This document shows positions 1 to 12,800 of a DNA stretch of 64,000 nt, piece by piece; the first letter of the stretch is position 1; each line of letters begins with the position of its first letter. The stretch spans positions 1 to 64,000 of IMG/VR virus record IMGVR_UViG_3300008116_000173; one strand, 5' to 3'. Source of the stretch: a virus. The notes beneath the pieces were generated by a model. The model did no database searches. It worked only from the letters and a program-made list of their open reading frames with translations, and had not been told where the DNA came from. A program made the position numbers and the translations under genes.

Positions 1-1161
1 AAAGCTAAAACAATAGCACAAGGTATAGCCGCTACTAAAAAATGGCACAGAGAAAATCCTGAATATACTAATGGTGGTTGGTTAAATCAATATGAACAAG
101 GTGGTATTAATCCTTTAGAAGCTGATATAATTTCAAAAGTTATAATGCAAAGGAATAAAGATAAAGACTTTGTAAAAAGAGCTTATGCTGTTGGTGAATA
201 CCCAGAATCTAATATGTTTCAACGCAATAGCCCTAATGATTTTGGTGAAAAAGAATCACATTTAATGTCTTGGGGAACAGATGATGAAGGACAAGCTTGG
301 ATGTATCCTAGTATTTTTAATCCTAATAATGAAGCTATTAAAGTTCCTAATGAATATGCAGATTATATTTCTTCTATAGGTTATAAAAAAGCTACAGGTA
401 TAAAATATGAAGAAGGTGGTTATGCTGATGATTCTGCAGTGTTAAATACTGAAGGTCAAGAAGTTAACACTATGCAATTTGCATTACCAACAGTACCTAC
501 TTTTAATTTTGGCAATGGTGATGGTGATGGTGAAGATCCTAAAGATAAAAAAAAGTCTAAAGATAAAAAAACTGATACTAGAACAATAGGTCAAAAAAGA
601 CATGATGCATTAGAAGCTGCTAAAACTAAAATCTTAAAAACTGAAAGTCCAGAAAACAAGAAAAAAATGGACATGTTATACAGCACTACTATAGCTGCTG
701 AAAATACATATGGGTATGACCCTAATGCTTATGGTAGAAAAAAACAAACACGTTCACCAATGTCAATTGATAATATTGCATTAGATGAATTGTTTAACCC
801 TAAAGGTGAAAAAAATCGTTATACACTACAACAAAAATTAAATTTTGATTTGTTGAGAAGTTTAGGTTTACCTACTGATAAAGCTAAGTTAAAAGAACTA
901 TTAGAAACAGATGATGCTTATGCTGGATTAGGTGCTGCTAAAACACTTTACTATAATGAAGGCGCTTTAAAAAATTTACCTAATCCTACAGATACTGCAG
1001 CTTATATAAATTTATATTTAAATGAATATAATAAAAGCGGTGCTTTAAAATATCAAAAAAGAAATGAATTAATTGATAATATTACTAATAAGATGAGGGC
1101 TGAAGGTAAACGTAAAACTAAAACTATTAAGCCAGTTGTTAAAAATAAAACTACTAAATAA
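1..1161 (+). CDS. Virion-associated protein, 5' truncated by window edge
   Basis: The reading frame is open from base 1 and in frame with the first internal ATG at 145, so the gene starts outside the window. The visible 386 residues carry a KKWHREN...GGWLNQYEQGG stretch near the left edge that echoes KWHHEMGGLQQFAEAG in the next gene, and an acidic/basic low-complexity linker (GDGDGEDPKDKKK). The stop codon overlaps the next start (TAATG). The position ahead of other virion genes and the shared GG motif suggest a structural or tail-associated protein. I do not recognise a named family; the function is inferred from context only. Confidence 0.6.
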   Translation, partial: KAKTIAQGIAATKKWHRENPEYTNGGWLNQYEQGGINPLEADIISKVIMQRNKDKDFVKRAYAVGEYPESNMFQRNSPNDFGEKESHLMSWGTDDEGQAWMYPSIFNPNNEAIKVPNEYADYISSIGYKKATGIKYEEGGYADDSAVLNTEGQEVNTMQFALPTVPTFNFGNGDGDGEDPKDKKKSKDKKTDTRTIGQKRHDALEAAKTKILKTESPENKKKMDMLYSTTIAAENTYGYDPNAYGRKKQTRSPMSIDNIALDELFNPKGEKNRYTLQQKLNFDLLRSLGLPTDKAKLKELLETDDAYAGLGAAKTLYYNEGALKNLPNPTDTAAYINLYLNEYNKSGALKYQKRNELIDNITNKMRAEGKRKTKTIKPVVKNKTTK

Positions 1162-4100
1162 TGAAATCTAAATTATTAAAATTAGCAAACGTTAAATCTG
1201 AACAGGAATTTTATAAAAAATATCCTACTGAAGATGCTTTTTTAAAAGCTTTTCCTAAAATGAAAAGTGAACTTAAACAGTTTGCTAATGGTGGACCTGG
1301 TGATGGTGACGGTGATTCTAAACGTAAAACTAAATATCCAGTATTAGATGTTAGTAAAATTAAACCTAAAAGTACTGCTGATAGTGTTATAACATGGGCA
1401 CAATTACCTATTGCTCAAGCAGCTATTGCAAGTAGAATGGCTAAGGGTGAATTTAATAATTTATCAACAGATCAATTAAAAGATTCTGTTAACAATATGT
1501 ATAAAAGTTTTGGTGTTAATCCTGACTTATTATATAATTCAGGTAAAACAATGGATTCAGCATTATCATATTATAAAAATGAAAATGGTGATTACGTAGG
1601 TTTTATACCTAAAGATGCTTATGCTCCTAAAGCTTGGAACCCAGAATATATAACTACTCAAACTAGGTCACAAGCTATGCAATCTTCAAAAGGTAAAAAA
1701 GTAAATTCTGATTTTGCAATAATCAATATTAATGATATAACTGGTGATAAAAAACAAGTAACATTACCTGGTAGAGATAGTGAAAGAATAATTGTATCAT
1801 TAAAAGATAAGGATAAAACTAAACCTTTAATGTTAAAAACAAGAAATGATGCTGCTGAAACTAATCTTTTAAATGCTAATCCAAATTTAACAGGTTGGAA
1901 TACTGTAAAAAATTATTATAATGATCCATCATTTAATCAAGAAATAAATGCACTTTCCCCTACATCAGAAAACCCAAATAATAAAGTAACACGTACTTTT
2001 ACTCCTAACTTTATAATGAAGCAAAGAGCATATGGTGGTTTACAAGAATATGCTGATGGTGGTAAAATAATGAAAGATATTGGTGCTGGTGCTTATGGTA
2101 TTGGTGAAGGTATATTAGATACGGCTACTTTTGGTTTAACAGATCAATTAACTGATAAAGGTTATACAGCTTTGCAAAAAGCTGGTGGTACTACTAATGA
2201 AGAAGAACTTAAACAACAAAATGCTATCCGTGGTGGTGGTAATATTGCAGGTGCTGTAGGCACAGCTATATTTACTGGTGGTGCTACTACGGGTGCTGCT
2301 ATAGGTCAAGGTGCTAAAGGTGCTAATGAAATTGTACAAAACACTAATATAGTTCCTGATGAATATAAACAAACTGCAGGTTCAATAATTAACCTTGCAG
2401 GTATGGCTGGTAGTATGGCTGCTGGTTCACCAAGCTCTTTATCAAATCCTGCAGCAACTCAATTTATGAATAGTAATTTTACACAAGGTGTACAACAAAT
2501 GAATAAATATAAACCTTTTATGAATGCCGTAGGTTTTAGAAACGGTGGTATTCAACAATATGTAGATGGTGGTATGGGACCTAATGCTGAAGTAGAAAAA
2601 CAAGAAAACACAGTAGCTCCTGATGGCACTTTTACACAATATAATGGTCCATCACATGAAGATGGTGGTATAGAAACAACTTTAGATCAAGGTGAAATGA
2701 TATTCTCTGATAAATTAAAACCAATAGGTTCTAAAAAAACATATGCTCAATTAAATAAATCGTTTAATACTCAAAAAGAAGATGAGTTATTAAATGACCC
2801 TAAAACAAATGCTGTACAAAAATTAACAGCTGCAATGATGCGTAGAGCTAAATTAACACAATCTATTGCTTTATTCCAAAACCAAGAACAACAGAAAGAA
2901 GCTAAAGTACAAGCTTATGCTGATAAAATGGGTGTTCCTGTTTTAACTCCTAACAGTCAAGCTGAAGAACAAATGGCTAATGAATCACAAGAAATGGGTG
3001 AAGAAATGCCAATGGCTAGAATGGGTGGTATGATTAAACGTGCTGATGGTAGTTATTCTAAACGTGGTTTATGGGATAATATTAGGGCTAATAAAGGTAG
3101 TGGTAAGAAGCCTACTCCTGAAATGTTAAAACAAGAAGCTAAGATTAAAGCTCAATATGCTATGGGTGGTCCTACTGATCCTCCTTTAACTCCAGAAGAA
3201 CTTAAATGGTTAGCTACAAGCTTAAGAGGAATAGAAAGTGCTAAATATTTATCTGGTCGATATCCTGATAATACCATGCCTGGTGGGACAGCGGACAGAA
3301 TTAAAGAATTAACCGGACCACAAAAACTTCAGTTACAAAAGTATATGCAAAATACTGATGTAATAACAGATATGATAGAAGGTATTACTCCAAATATTGA
3401 ATTTTTTAACCCTAAGCCAAAAAATAGTAAATTAGCTATGGGTGGTATGATATATGCTAATGGTGGTAGTTTTGATAACCCTGGTTTTAAAGCATTACCT
3501 GAAGCTGTACAACAAAAGATTATGGCTAACTATGAAATGGGTGGTATGTTGAAAGATACTGAAATGGATTACACACCTATGGAAGGTGAAGAATACATGG
3601 AGTATAAAAAAGGTGGTATATATATTAAACCTGAAAACCGTGGTAAGTTTAGTGCTGCAGCTAAAAGGGCTGGTATGGGCACACAAGCTTACGCTAAACA
3701 CATTTTAGCTAATAAAGAGAATTATAGTTCAACATTAGTTAAACGTGCTAATTTTGCACGTAATGCAGCTAAATGGCATCATGAAATGGGTGGTTTACAA
3801 CAATTTGCTGAAGCTGGTATGTATGGTGATCCACTTAAACCAGCTTGGCAAACATCATCAACACCTACAGCTGCATCAGCTGGTATTGCTAATCAAGGTA
3901 ATACTTTTGTTGCTTCTTCACCAGTTTCAGAACCTAGAAGAAATCTGCTTGCTATTCGTAAATTAGATGAAAGAACTTTTAATAATAATAAACCATCTAA
4001 TAAATTACTTTCAGGAGAAACAAAGCTTAATTTTGGTCCTAAAATTAAACTTGATGACGATAATTGGTCAAAAAATAATTTAACTTTTAATCCTCTTAAA

Positions 4101-4718
4101 TACAAAGGACAATCTAAATCTGAAGGAGAATCTTTTGATTGGCAAAATGCTGCAGGTATTGCATGTGTAGGCTTATTAAGTAATGCTGGTAATATATATA
4201 ATATTGCACGTGGTTTACAAAAACCTGAAGATTGGCAATATGAACGTGCTACAGCACAGTATTTAGATCCTAGTGCTGATTTAGCTGAAAATGCTAGAAT
4301 GTACCAAGAAGCTAAACGTGCTTCTCAATATGCTTCAGCAGGTAATGCTACTAATTATTTAGCTAATACTGCTGCAGGTAGAGCTGCTAAAATGAATGCT
4401 GATAGACTTGTTAGAACTAATTATAGTAATGCTAATGCTCAGATAGCCAATCAGTTAGGTTTATTTAATACACAAATAGCTAATGCTGAAATGAATGCTA
4501 AACAACAAGATGAAGCACAACGCAGAAATTTAATTGGTCAAGGTATGTCAGGTATTGGTGAAAATGTATTAGGTTTCACAGGTGATTTAATGCGTATGAA
4601 TGCTTATAATAATTACTTTGATAATCCTGACTTTAAAAAAACAACTAAAGGTTTACCTACATTAGGTGGTACTAGATCTAGTACTAGAGGTAGTAGTATA
4701 GGTAAAACAGGTGTATAA
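1161..4718 (+). CDS. Large virion structural protein with recurring GG motifs
   Basis: A 1185-aa protein rich in Gly, Ala, Asn and Lys. It carries about a dozen short GG motifs, three of them in a longer form: GGLQEYADGGK, GGIQQYVDGGM and GGLQQFAEAGM. A small basic domain near residues 820-875 (from IYIKPENRGKF through ANFARNAAKWHH) resembles a module I associate with structural proteins of Bacteroidota phages. Residues 300-430 are Gly/Ala-rich and hydrophobic, possibly membrane-interacting. The C-terminal 250 residues are Ala/Asn-rich and probably helical. It overlaps the preceding gene by one base and is followed by the giant virion genes, so a tail, injection or capsid-cargo role is likely. 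The exact role is unknown. Confidence 0.65.
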   Translation: MKSKLLKLANVKSEQEFYKKYPTEDAFLKAFPKMKSELKQFANGGPGDGDGDSKRKTKYPVLDVSKIKPKSTADSVITWAQLPIAQAAIASRMAKGEFNNLSTDQLKDSVNNMYKSFGVNPDLLYNSGKTMDSALSYYKNENGDYVGFIPKDAYAPKAWNPEYITTQTRSQAMQSSKGKKVNSDFAIININDITGDKKQVTLPGRDSERIIVSLKDKDKTKPLMLKTRNDAAETNLLNANPNLTGWNTVKNYYNDPSFNQEINALSPTSENPNNKVTRTFTPNFIMKQRAYGGLQEYADGGKIMKDIGAGAYGIGEGILDTATFGLTDQLTDKGYTALQKAGGTTNEEELKQQNAIRGGGNIAGAVGTAIFTGGATTGAAIGQGAKGANEIVQNTNIVPDEYKQTAGSIINLAGMAGSMAAGSPSSLSNPAATQFMNSNFTQGVQQMNKYKPFMNAVGFRNGGIQQYVDGGMGPNAEVEKQENTVAPDGTFTQYNGPSHEDGGIETTLDQGEMIFSDKLKPIGSKKTYAQLNKSFNTQKEDELLNDPKTNAVQKLTAAMMRRAKLTQSIALFQNQEQQKEAKVQAYADKMGVPVLTPNSQAEEQMANESQEMGEEMPMARMGGMIKRADGSYSKRGLWDNIRANKGSGKKPTPEMLKQEAKIKAQYAMGGPTDPPLTPEELKWLATSLRGIESAKYLSGRYPDNTMPGGTADRIKELTGPQKLQLQKYMQNTDVITDMIEGITPNIEFFNPKPKNSKLAMGGMIYANGGSFDNPGFKALPEAVQQKIMANYEMGGMLKDTEMDYTPMEGEEYMEYKKGGIYIKPENRGKFSAAAKRAGMGTQAYAKHILANKENYSSTLVKRANFARNAAKWHHEMGGLQQFAEAGMYGDPLKPAWQTSSTPTAASAGIANQGNTFVASSPVSEPRRNLLAIRKLDERTFNNNKPSNKLLSGETKLNFGPKIKLDDDNWSKNNLTFNPLKYKGQSKSEGESFDWQNAAGIACVGLLSNAGNIYNIARGLQKPEDWQYERATAQYLDPSADLAENARMYQEAKRASQYASAGNATNYLANTAAGRAAKMNADRLVRTNYSNANAQIANQLGLFNTQIANAEMNAKQQDEAQRRNLIGQGMSGIGENVLGFTGDLMRMNAYNNYFDNPDFKKTTKGLPTLGGTRSSTRGSSIGKTGV

Positions 4719-4746
4719 TATTAAAAATAATAATTAACTTTATAAC

Positions 4747-6795
4747 ATGGCAAATAGATTTGACGTAGGTACTCCTCAAAAGTATGTTAGTATATATCCT
4801 TTTCAAGAATTAGCTGCTATAGGTGAAAAACTTAATGCAAGAGCTGGGCAGGCACAACAAAAAATGTCTGCTATTGAAGATGCTATATCTAAAATGGAAG
4901 TAGAAGATCAAGTTATTACTGAAGGTTCTACACTAGGTGATCAATATACTCCTGGAGTTCAATGGGCTAGTACTGGTTATGGTCAATTTAAAAATAATTT
5001 ATTAAATACTGTAAAAACTGCACATGAAGATTTAACAGCTCTTTGGCAAGCAGGTGAAATAAGTATAAGTGATTTAGAACGTCAAAGTAATATATTAAAT
5101 AAAAATATATTAAAAGATTATAATAAATTAAGTTTAGCTGCTGAAAATAGTAAAGTAATTAAAGAAATTAATAAAAAATACCGTGAAAATCAAGATGTAC
5201 CTAATTCACCATTTGTATTAAATACTTTAGCTAAAGCTGGTAGTGAATTTCTTAAAGATCCATTTGCATTAAATTATGTTGGTGCTCCTATAGCTAAATT
5301 ATTAACTGAAATGGATTATGTTAATAAATATGCATCAGGATTTAAAGATAGTGATATTGCACAATTTCAAACTGCTGCTGATAAAAATGGATATATTGAT
5401 TATGGTAAAATAACTGGTGTTACAGCAGATAGAGTAAAAGCAGTTGCTCAAGATGTAGATACTGATCCTGAAATAGGTTCTCAACTTAAACAACAAGCTT
5501 ATAGAGATGTTGCTAACATGATGGATCCTAATAATTCAAACTTTAATGTTGCTGTTCAAAAACAGTATGAAGGTTATAAAAATCAATTTATACAATCTGT
5601 ACTTGCTAAAGCTGTTGGTCAAACTACAACACATAATCTTAAATTTGATAGATTAGGTGAAACTAAAAAGCTTCAAGATGAAATGAATGCTTTACAAGTA
5701 AGTGGTTTAATACCTGGAGATCCGCAAACAATTAATATGGATTCTGCTTTTAAAGATATAACATCTTATAATGATAAAACAAAATCTCATGTTTTAAATA
5801 GAGATCCTTATATAGTTATGCCTGAAGGTTCACGTCAAAGTGGAAATATATTTTTAAATGAACGTGCTGATGTTTCTTTTTTCAAAAATAAAGAAATAAA
5901 TCAACAAAATGAAAAAATTAAAAAACAATTAGCTGATATAGCAATACAATTAAATCAAAAAGCACCTACAAATAAACAAGAAGCTGAAAAATTACTTAAC
6001 GCATATTTAGAAGAAACTAAATATATTCAAGGACAACCAGTAATGGATCCTAAAGAACAAAAAGTAATATCTGAACAATTTAAAAATAATCCTGAAAAAT
6101 TTAGTATTTATGAAGATGGTTATGGTAAAGAAGCTGTTGCTGCTTTAACTCCTGAAGAACGTAAAACATTTAATGCTTTAACACCAGTATCATTTAAATT
6201 AAATAATGGCACATTTATGACTGTTTATAAAGGTTCATACACAGATAAAAATGGTGCTTTAAAACAAATTTATTTAAGAGATATTGATGATACTAAAAAT
6301 TCTTATGTTGATATTTACGCTAACATAAGAAATAATGCAATGAATATTTATCAATCTAATTTTAAAACTAAACTTGAAAATACAAATTCAGAAGAATATA
6401 AAAAATTAAATGCTTTAAATTATAGTTCTCAAGGAGAAAAAATTAAAAAAATTATATCTGGTGCATATGCTGATCAAACAAAATCACTTTTAAAACCTGA
6501 TGCTTTTATAATAAATGATATGCAACAAGATCGTCAAGGTAATATTTATTATACTATTGTTAAAACTAAAGATGATTCTAAATTAGATCAAAAAAATATT
6601 AAAATACCTGATACAGAACAAATAGTATTTAAAATAGTTAATACAGAGCAAGGTCCTACTATGTATCTTGTTGGTAATATATCTCAAGATCTTTATAATT
6701 CTGTTACAAATAGTTATATAAAAACAAAAGCTGGACAATCTAATTTTCCACAAAAAAAATTAACTGAATATGTTAATTTTAACGATAATGATTAA
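4747..6795 (+). CDS. Virion protein of unknown role, upstream of the RNAP gene
   Basis: A 682-aa protein without an evident catalytic motif. The N-terminal 170 residues are predicted helical (a FQELAAIGEKLNARAG heptad-like start); the remainder is mixed and Lys/Asn-rich. It lies 28 bp after the GG-motif structural gene and 26 bp before the giant RNA polymerase gene, in the same operon. In crAss-like phages the genes beside the virion RNA polymerase encode internal cargo or ejection proteins, so that is my inference for this one. There is no signal peptide or transmembrane segment. Not recognised as a named family. Confidence 0.6.
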   Translation: MANRFDVGTPQKYVSIYPFQELAAIGEKLNARAGQAQQKMSAIEDAISKMEVEDQVITEGSTLGDQYTPGVQWASTGYGQFKNNLLNTVKTAHEDLTALWQAGEISISDLERQSNILNKNILKDYNKLSLAAENSKVIKEINKKYRENQDVPNSPFVLNTLAKAGSEFLKDPFALNYVGAPIAKLLTEMDYVNKYASGFKDSDIAQFQTAADKNGYIDYGKITGVTADRVKAVAQDVDTDPEIGSQLKQQAYRDVANMMDPNNSNFNVAVQKQYEGYKNQFIQSVLAKAVGQTTTHNLKFDRLGETKKLQDEMNALQVSGLIPGDPQTINMDSAFKDITSYNDKTKSHVLNRDPYIVMPEGSRQSGNIFLNERADVSFFKNKEINQQNEKIKKQLADIAIQLNQKAPTNKQEAEKLLNAYLEETKYIQGQPVMDPKEQKVISEQFKNNPEKFSIYEDGYGKEAVAALTPEERKTFNALTPVSFKLNNGTFMTVYKGSYTDKNGALKQIYLRDIDDTKNSYVDIYANIRNNAMNIYQSNFKTKLENTNSEEYKKLNALNYSSQGEKIKKIISGAYADQTKSLLKPDAFIINDMQQDRQGNIYYTIVKTKDDSKLDQKNIKIPDTEQIVFKIVNTEQGPTMYLVGNISQDLYNSVTNSYIKTKAGQSNFPQKKLTEYVNFNDND

Positions 6796-6821
6796 ATAAT
6801 CAATTTATTAAAATTATTTAA

Positions 6822-9800
6822 ATGGGCAAAAAACAAAATATTAAGCAACCTATTATTATTGATGGTGTCAAACTTGGTGGCGTTGAACCAAGTGTAAAAG
6901 ATGTTACAGTATCAGATTATAGTCCAGTATTAACTACATTATCTCCAGATAATACATTTGGTGAATCTAAATATGATCTTGAAAAACCATGGTCTGTTGA
7001 AGAAATACAAAGTGGTGATTATGAACTGTATAGAGGTAAAGCTCAAAATGGTTTTGCACAATTAGGTCTTGGCTTACTTAGAGCTACTGGCAAAGCATTA
7101 CTTGAAGGTGTTAAAACACCTGGTTATTTGTATGCATTAGGTGATGCTATGCGTCCTGGTGTAACATTAGATCAAGCACTTGATAATTCTTTTATTAAAG
7201 CTTTTGAAGGTGTTGAAGAAAGTATGAAAGAAGCTATGCCTGTTTATCAATCTTATAAATCAGGTAGAGGTGGATTAGTTGATAATTTATTTTCAACATC
7301 ATTTTGGGGATCTGAAGGTGCTGATGGTGTAGGTTATATGGCTGGTTTATTTATACCTGGTGCTGGTATAAAAGCATTAGGTATGGCTGGTAAAATTGCT
7401 AAATTAAGCAGGGGTACTAAGATATTAGGTGGTGCTGAAAAGATAGGTGAAATGGCTGAATTAGGTACTATTACATTAGTTAATACTATAGCTGAAGCTG
7501 GTGCTGAAGCTAAAGGATTAGCAGATAATCTTAAAATACAATTTAGAGATAGATTAAATCCTGACTCACCTAATTACAATCCTATTAATCCTAGTACAGG
7601 TCAAGTATGGACAGAAAAAGAAATATCTGAAGCTATAGCTGACAATACAAGAAATTTATTTACTGAAAACTTTGCTTTATTAGTAGGACCTAATTTATTA
7701 ATGAATAAATTTTTATTAGGTCGTTTTGCTAAAGATAAAAAGATACTAGATAGTTTTAGAGATGCTAATGGTAATTTAATATCTAACCCTGTAGTTAAAC
7801 GTAAATTACTTTCTGAATATGGTAAAAAAATAGGTTTAGGTTTAGGTAGTGAAGGTTTTTTTGAAGAAGGTAGTCAATTTGCACTTGAAAATTATCATAA
7901 TAAAAAAGCATTTAATGAAACTAATAAAAACCTTTTAGATGGTTTTATTAATGAATACTATAATGGTTTAAGTAACATTGATGGTCAAAAATCAATAGCA
8001 TTAGGTGCTATACTTGGTGGTTTTGGTGGTGCTATAGGTCAGTACAGACAGAATAAAGCTGAAAGTAAAATGCGTCCTAAAATCAGTAAACTTATTGATA
8101 TGAATTTTGATGGGTTTGCTGCTGATACAGATATTTATGACAGGGATGAAAATGGTAATATTATTAAAGTAAATGTTGAAAAACAATTAGCTTATTTTGC
8201 TAATATGGCTAGTGAAATGAAAGCATCACAATTAGCTGATGCTGCAACATTAGCAGATGATCCTGTATTACATGATCTTATTCAAAGTGATCAATTTGCA
8301 AGGTTTGCTGTACCTTTTATTCAATTAGGTGATGTAGGTTTAGAAATATTAGATGAAAAAATTGATAAAGCATCAGAAACTAGAGAGTTACGTGATAATG
8401 AATTATTAGGTCAAGATAAAACTAAATTTAAATTAGATTTTAATGAACAGCAATGGAAACAGAATCTTAAAAACAGTGCTAAACAATTAGCAGCTGCTTA
8501 TAATGGTTCTATTGAATTAGCTAATAAATTACCTTTTCTTGAAGAAGCTGCTGCTAAAAATCCTAAATATGCAGCTGATTACATTAATGTTTTAGCTAAC
8601 ATGATGTATTTTGAAACATCTAAACAGATGTTTTATGTAGAACAAATAAGTAAACTAAATGCTCAAATTTTAGATATAGATAACAGTGATAAAAGATTTT
8701 TACCACAGAATGAAGCTTTTCGTGAAAAATTTGTTAAACAAATTGAATCATTAGAAAAACTATTATCAGAATCTAAAGAAAATTATAAAATTTTGTTTGA
8801 TGAAAATGAACAAAGTAAAGCATATGATGAATATATAAAAGATAGAAAAGAAGAAGAAAATTTAGCACAACAAGCACAAGCTGAAGTTGATGCTGTTAAT
8901 AATGAATTTGATCCTGTTAATAATCCTCAAGGTGCAGCTAAAGAACAAGCAGCTGCTGCAAGTAATGTTGCTGAAGATCTTAAAAATGAATTTGGTAATA
9001 CACAAACTAATCCACCAACACTTAATGAAATATTAAATCAAAGTCAAGGTGACCGTGCACCTGCACCTACATTAAGTGATGTATTAAATCAAACTGCTCA
9101 ACAAACTCCTGTTTCTACAGATGCTAAGAAAGCTGATATAGAAAAAAATTATTTTATAGTTACAATGTCTGGCTCTAGAACTATTGAGCAATTAAAATCA
9201 GAAAAAAATCCTGATTTTATAGGAGACTATGAATTTTTAGATTTAGGAGATGGTTTAGTAGCATGGAAAACACCTAAAGATCCAAAATCAACAATTCAAC
9301 AATATTTAATTGCAGATACTAAATCAAATAGTAAATTAATACATAAAACATCTAAAGATGTAAAAGGTAATTTTGCAAGAATAAATGAACCTAATGTAAA
9401 AGCAGATGCTAAGTCTAGTAATGATAATTATGAATTAAGATTAAATAGATTAAATGAAGCTATTTCAAAAATTAATAATGCAGAACTAGCTGCTTTAGAA
9501 GGTAGTAAACCTGCTGAACCAATTGCTACTCAAACACCTGTTACATCAACTGTATCTGATGAAGATCAAGATGAAGTATCTAAACAAATAAATAATGTAT
9601 CAGTTTATTCTCATACTGATGATTATGATAATGTTGATAAAATACCTTTAAACTCAATAGAAGGTAAAATAAAACAACTCTGGAATGATTTCAGAATGCT
9701 TTTATTTAAAGGTAAAAAAATAGGTAAACAATATTTATTTGATCGTAATGAAAATGGTTTGCCTAATTATGAAAATAAATCAGGTATTGATGTTACTGCT

Positions 9801-12800
9801 TTAAATAATTTAAGAAAAGGTGATACTGTTAGATTTGAATCACGTCCTTTATCTGTAGATCCAGATGCTATTGCTATATTAGATTTAAATAATAAACTAA
9901 TAGGTTGGGTTAGGGCTTCAGCTAAAAAACAATTAGAACAATTAAAAACAAATAATCAGTTAAATACTGAACAAGCTCAAACACTTCAACAATTTGAAGA
10001 ATGGCGTACAACATTACTTAATAAACTTAAATCAGGTGAAGAAGTATATAGTACAGTTCAAGAAAAAGGTACAGGTAACTTATACACTAAAACTATATTA
10101 TTACCTACAGGTCAACAGATTGTAGATGCTAATATAGATATATTTAATTCATTTAGAGAAAAAGATACCATACAAAGTAAACCTATATTTGTATATGCAA
10201 GTAAAAAAGATGTTACAGGTAGATCAAAATTAGTATTACCTGAAACAACATTTACACCTGAAGAAAATGCAGCTATTCAAAATAGATTAGAAACATTAAA
10301 TAAATATGATTTAAAACCAGGTCGTGTATTTAAATTAATTAAAGATTTAAATGATGAGTGGAGTTTAATGCCATTATATGCTAATAATATTACTGATGAT
10401 ATTTTTAAAGATATAGTTGAAATATTAAAAAATACAGATAATGAATCTGATATTCAAATACTTAGTCGTGATTTAAATAAATATATTTATAGTACTACTA
10501 ATGATAATAAATCAGCACCATTATTAATTAAGAAAAATCAAATTAATCAAATTGTTTTTTATTTAGGTACTAAAAGTTTTACATTAGATGATATAAAATC
10601 AAAACCTGAAATTTGGAAACAAGTTAAAGATATACTTAAAAAACAAAAACAAAATATAGAGGTAGCAAACCTTAATCAATCATTTCAACAACAAGAGTAT
10701 GCTAAAAACAAAACCTTGTTAACAAATGTTAATTTATATGAAGGTGAATATTTTATACAACCTTATGTATCTTACGTAACAGATTTTAAAATTAACATAA
10801 ATCCTAAACCTGTAACTACAACACCAGCTGCAGCTAGTGCTCAACCTAGTACTAATCAACAACAAGTTGATAGGGCTGAACGTTTAAAACGTGCAGCAGC
10901 TAGGTATAAAAATCCAGATACTGAAGGTGCAGCATCAGTTAGACCTGATTATAGTAAATATAATGAAAAGCAATTTAAAGCCTTTTTAAAGAAGAAATTA
11001 CCTCAGCTTAGTATAGCTAACCAAGACCAATTAAATGCTCTTAGAGGGCTTCTAATTGATCCTGTGGGGTATTTTAAAGGTAACCTTATATATTTATTTA
11101 AAGGTGCTGGTAATTTAACAGCTTACCATGAAGCATTTCACGGTGTATTTAGGAATTTATTAACAGTAGCTGAGCGTGAAAATATAATTAATGAAGCTAA
11201 AAGTAAGTATAAAGAACCTACAAAAGAAGATTTAGATAACTTACAAAAACGTTTAAACAATAATTATACTACTGAACAATTAACTTATTTATATTACGAA
11301 GAACAATTAGCTGATGATTTTGCAATTTATACTAATGATAAAAACAACCGTAGCTTACTTAAAAGAATTACAGATGCTATTAGAGCTATATTTGATAAAA
11401 TACTGTCCTATTTTGATTTATTTGAGAGTGCTAATACCTCAAGTATAAATGATGTATTTGATGCTGTAAATGAAGGTAGATTTAAACAAAGACAATCTAT
11501 AAGTAATAATGTAGTTAATTTACCTTTGTTTCAAGAAGGTGCTTATTCACCTAAAGCTAAATTAAATATTGGTTTAGCTGATAGAATTAAAGTTGTATCA
11601 TCATTAGCTGATAACTTTTTAGCTTTATTGAATCAACGTATAGTTAATGATAAATATGCTGATGTAAGTAAAAAAGATTTATTTAATGGTATATATGATG
11701 AATTATACAATCAATTAAATGAAGCTTTTGATTTAAGCGATTCAGATTTACTTGGTAATGTTATATTAAATTATGCTGATTTAATTAATCAGGATGTTAA
11801 AACTAATTTAAAAGAACGTGGTGTACTTGATAATTTTGATTATGAATTTATTAATAGTGAAGAACGTAATCCTGAATCAAAATCAACATTAACTAATGAT
11901 GATAAATTAACATTAGCTGTATCTGAAACTGAAGAAACTCAAATTAAAGAAGGTAAAGATTCTAAAGGATATAGAGAACAAACTTCTATTTCAGGTTTAA
12001 CTACTGCATCTGCACGTATTAAATTATTTTTATCAGCTATACCTGTTTATGAAGAAAATGAAAATGGTGAATTAGTTTATGAAAAAAATGAATTAGGTTT
12101 ACAAAAATATCATGATTTTAAATCATTATATTATTATATAGAAAAGAACTTAATTGATAAATATACTTTTGAAGAACAATTAGCAGTGTTAAAAAATTTA
12201 ACATCTTCTAATCCTGCTTTAATAAGTGTATTAAATAAACTTCAAGTTAATCCGCCCTACATGAGTGCTGAAAGATTTGAAATGTTACAAAATGATTTTA
12301 AAACTAATTTTAGTAAACAACAACTAGTATACACATTAGTTAAACATTCATATAATCCTGCTAATAATACTATTAGTTTTAAAATAATAGATGCTAATAG
12401 AAATAATTTACCTACTAAATTAAAAGAAAGTTGGAAAAATAGTTATACAGTTAATGTATCTGAAAAAGGTTTATCACAACCAATTAAATTAGAAAACACT
12501 CTTAAAAAAGAAATTAAAAAACTTGATAATGAAAATGGTGCTTTAGATGTTGATGTTATCAGTTCATTGCTTAAAACTATTCATATTGATTTAAGTAAAA
12601 AAACTATAGAAGCTAATGCTGATAGTAAAGTATTTGCAAGGGATATAAATGTTGTATTATCATGGTATATTAAAAATAATAATACTAATTATGATGCTGC
12701 TACAAGGATAGCTATTGAAAATTTAATTAAACTTGAAACAGCTGTAATGATAGAAATGCATTCACAATCATTTATTGATGGTGAAGGTAATAATATCTGG

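Noticed and set aside
2148-2639. Minus-strand open frames opposite the GG-motif structural gene
   Set aside because: They are antisense shadows rich in Ser, Thr and Ile, caused by GGT/GCT-rich coding on the plus strand. No leader or operon context.
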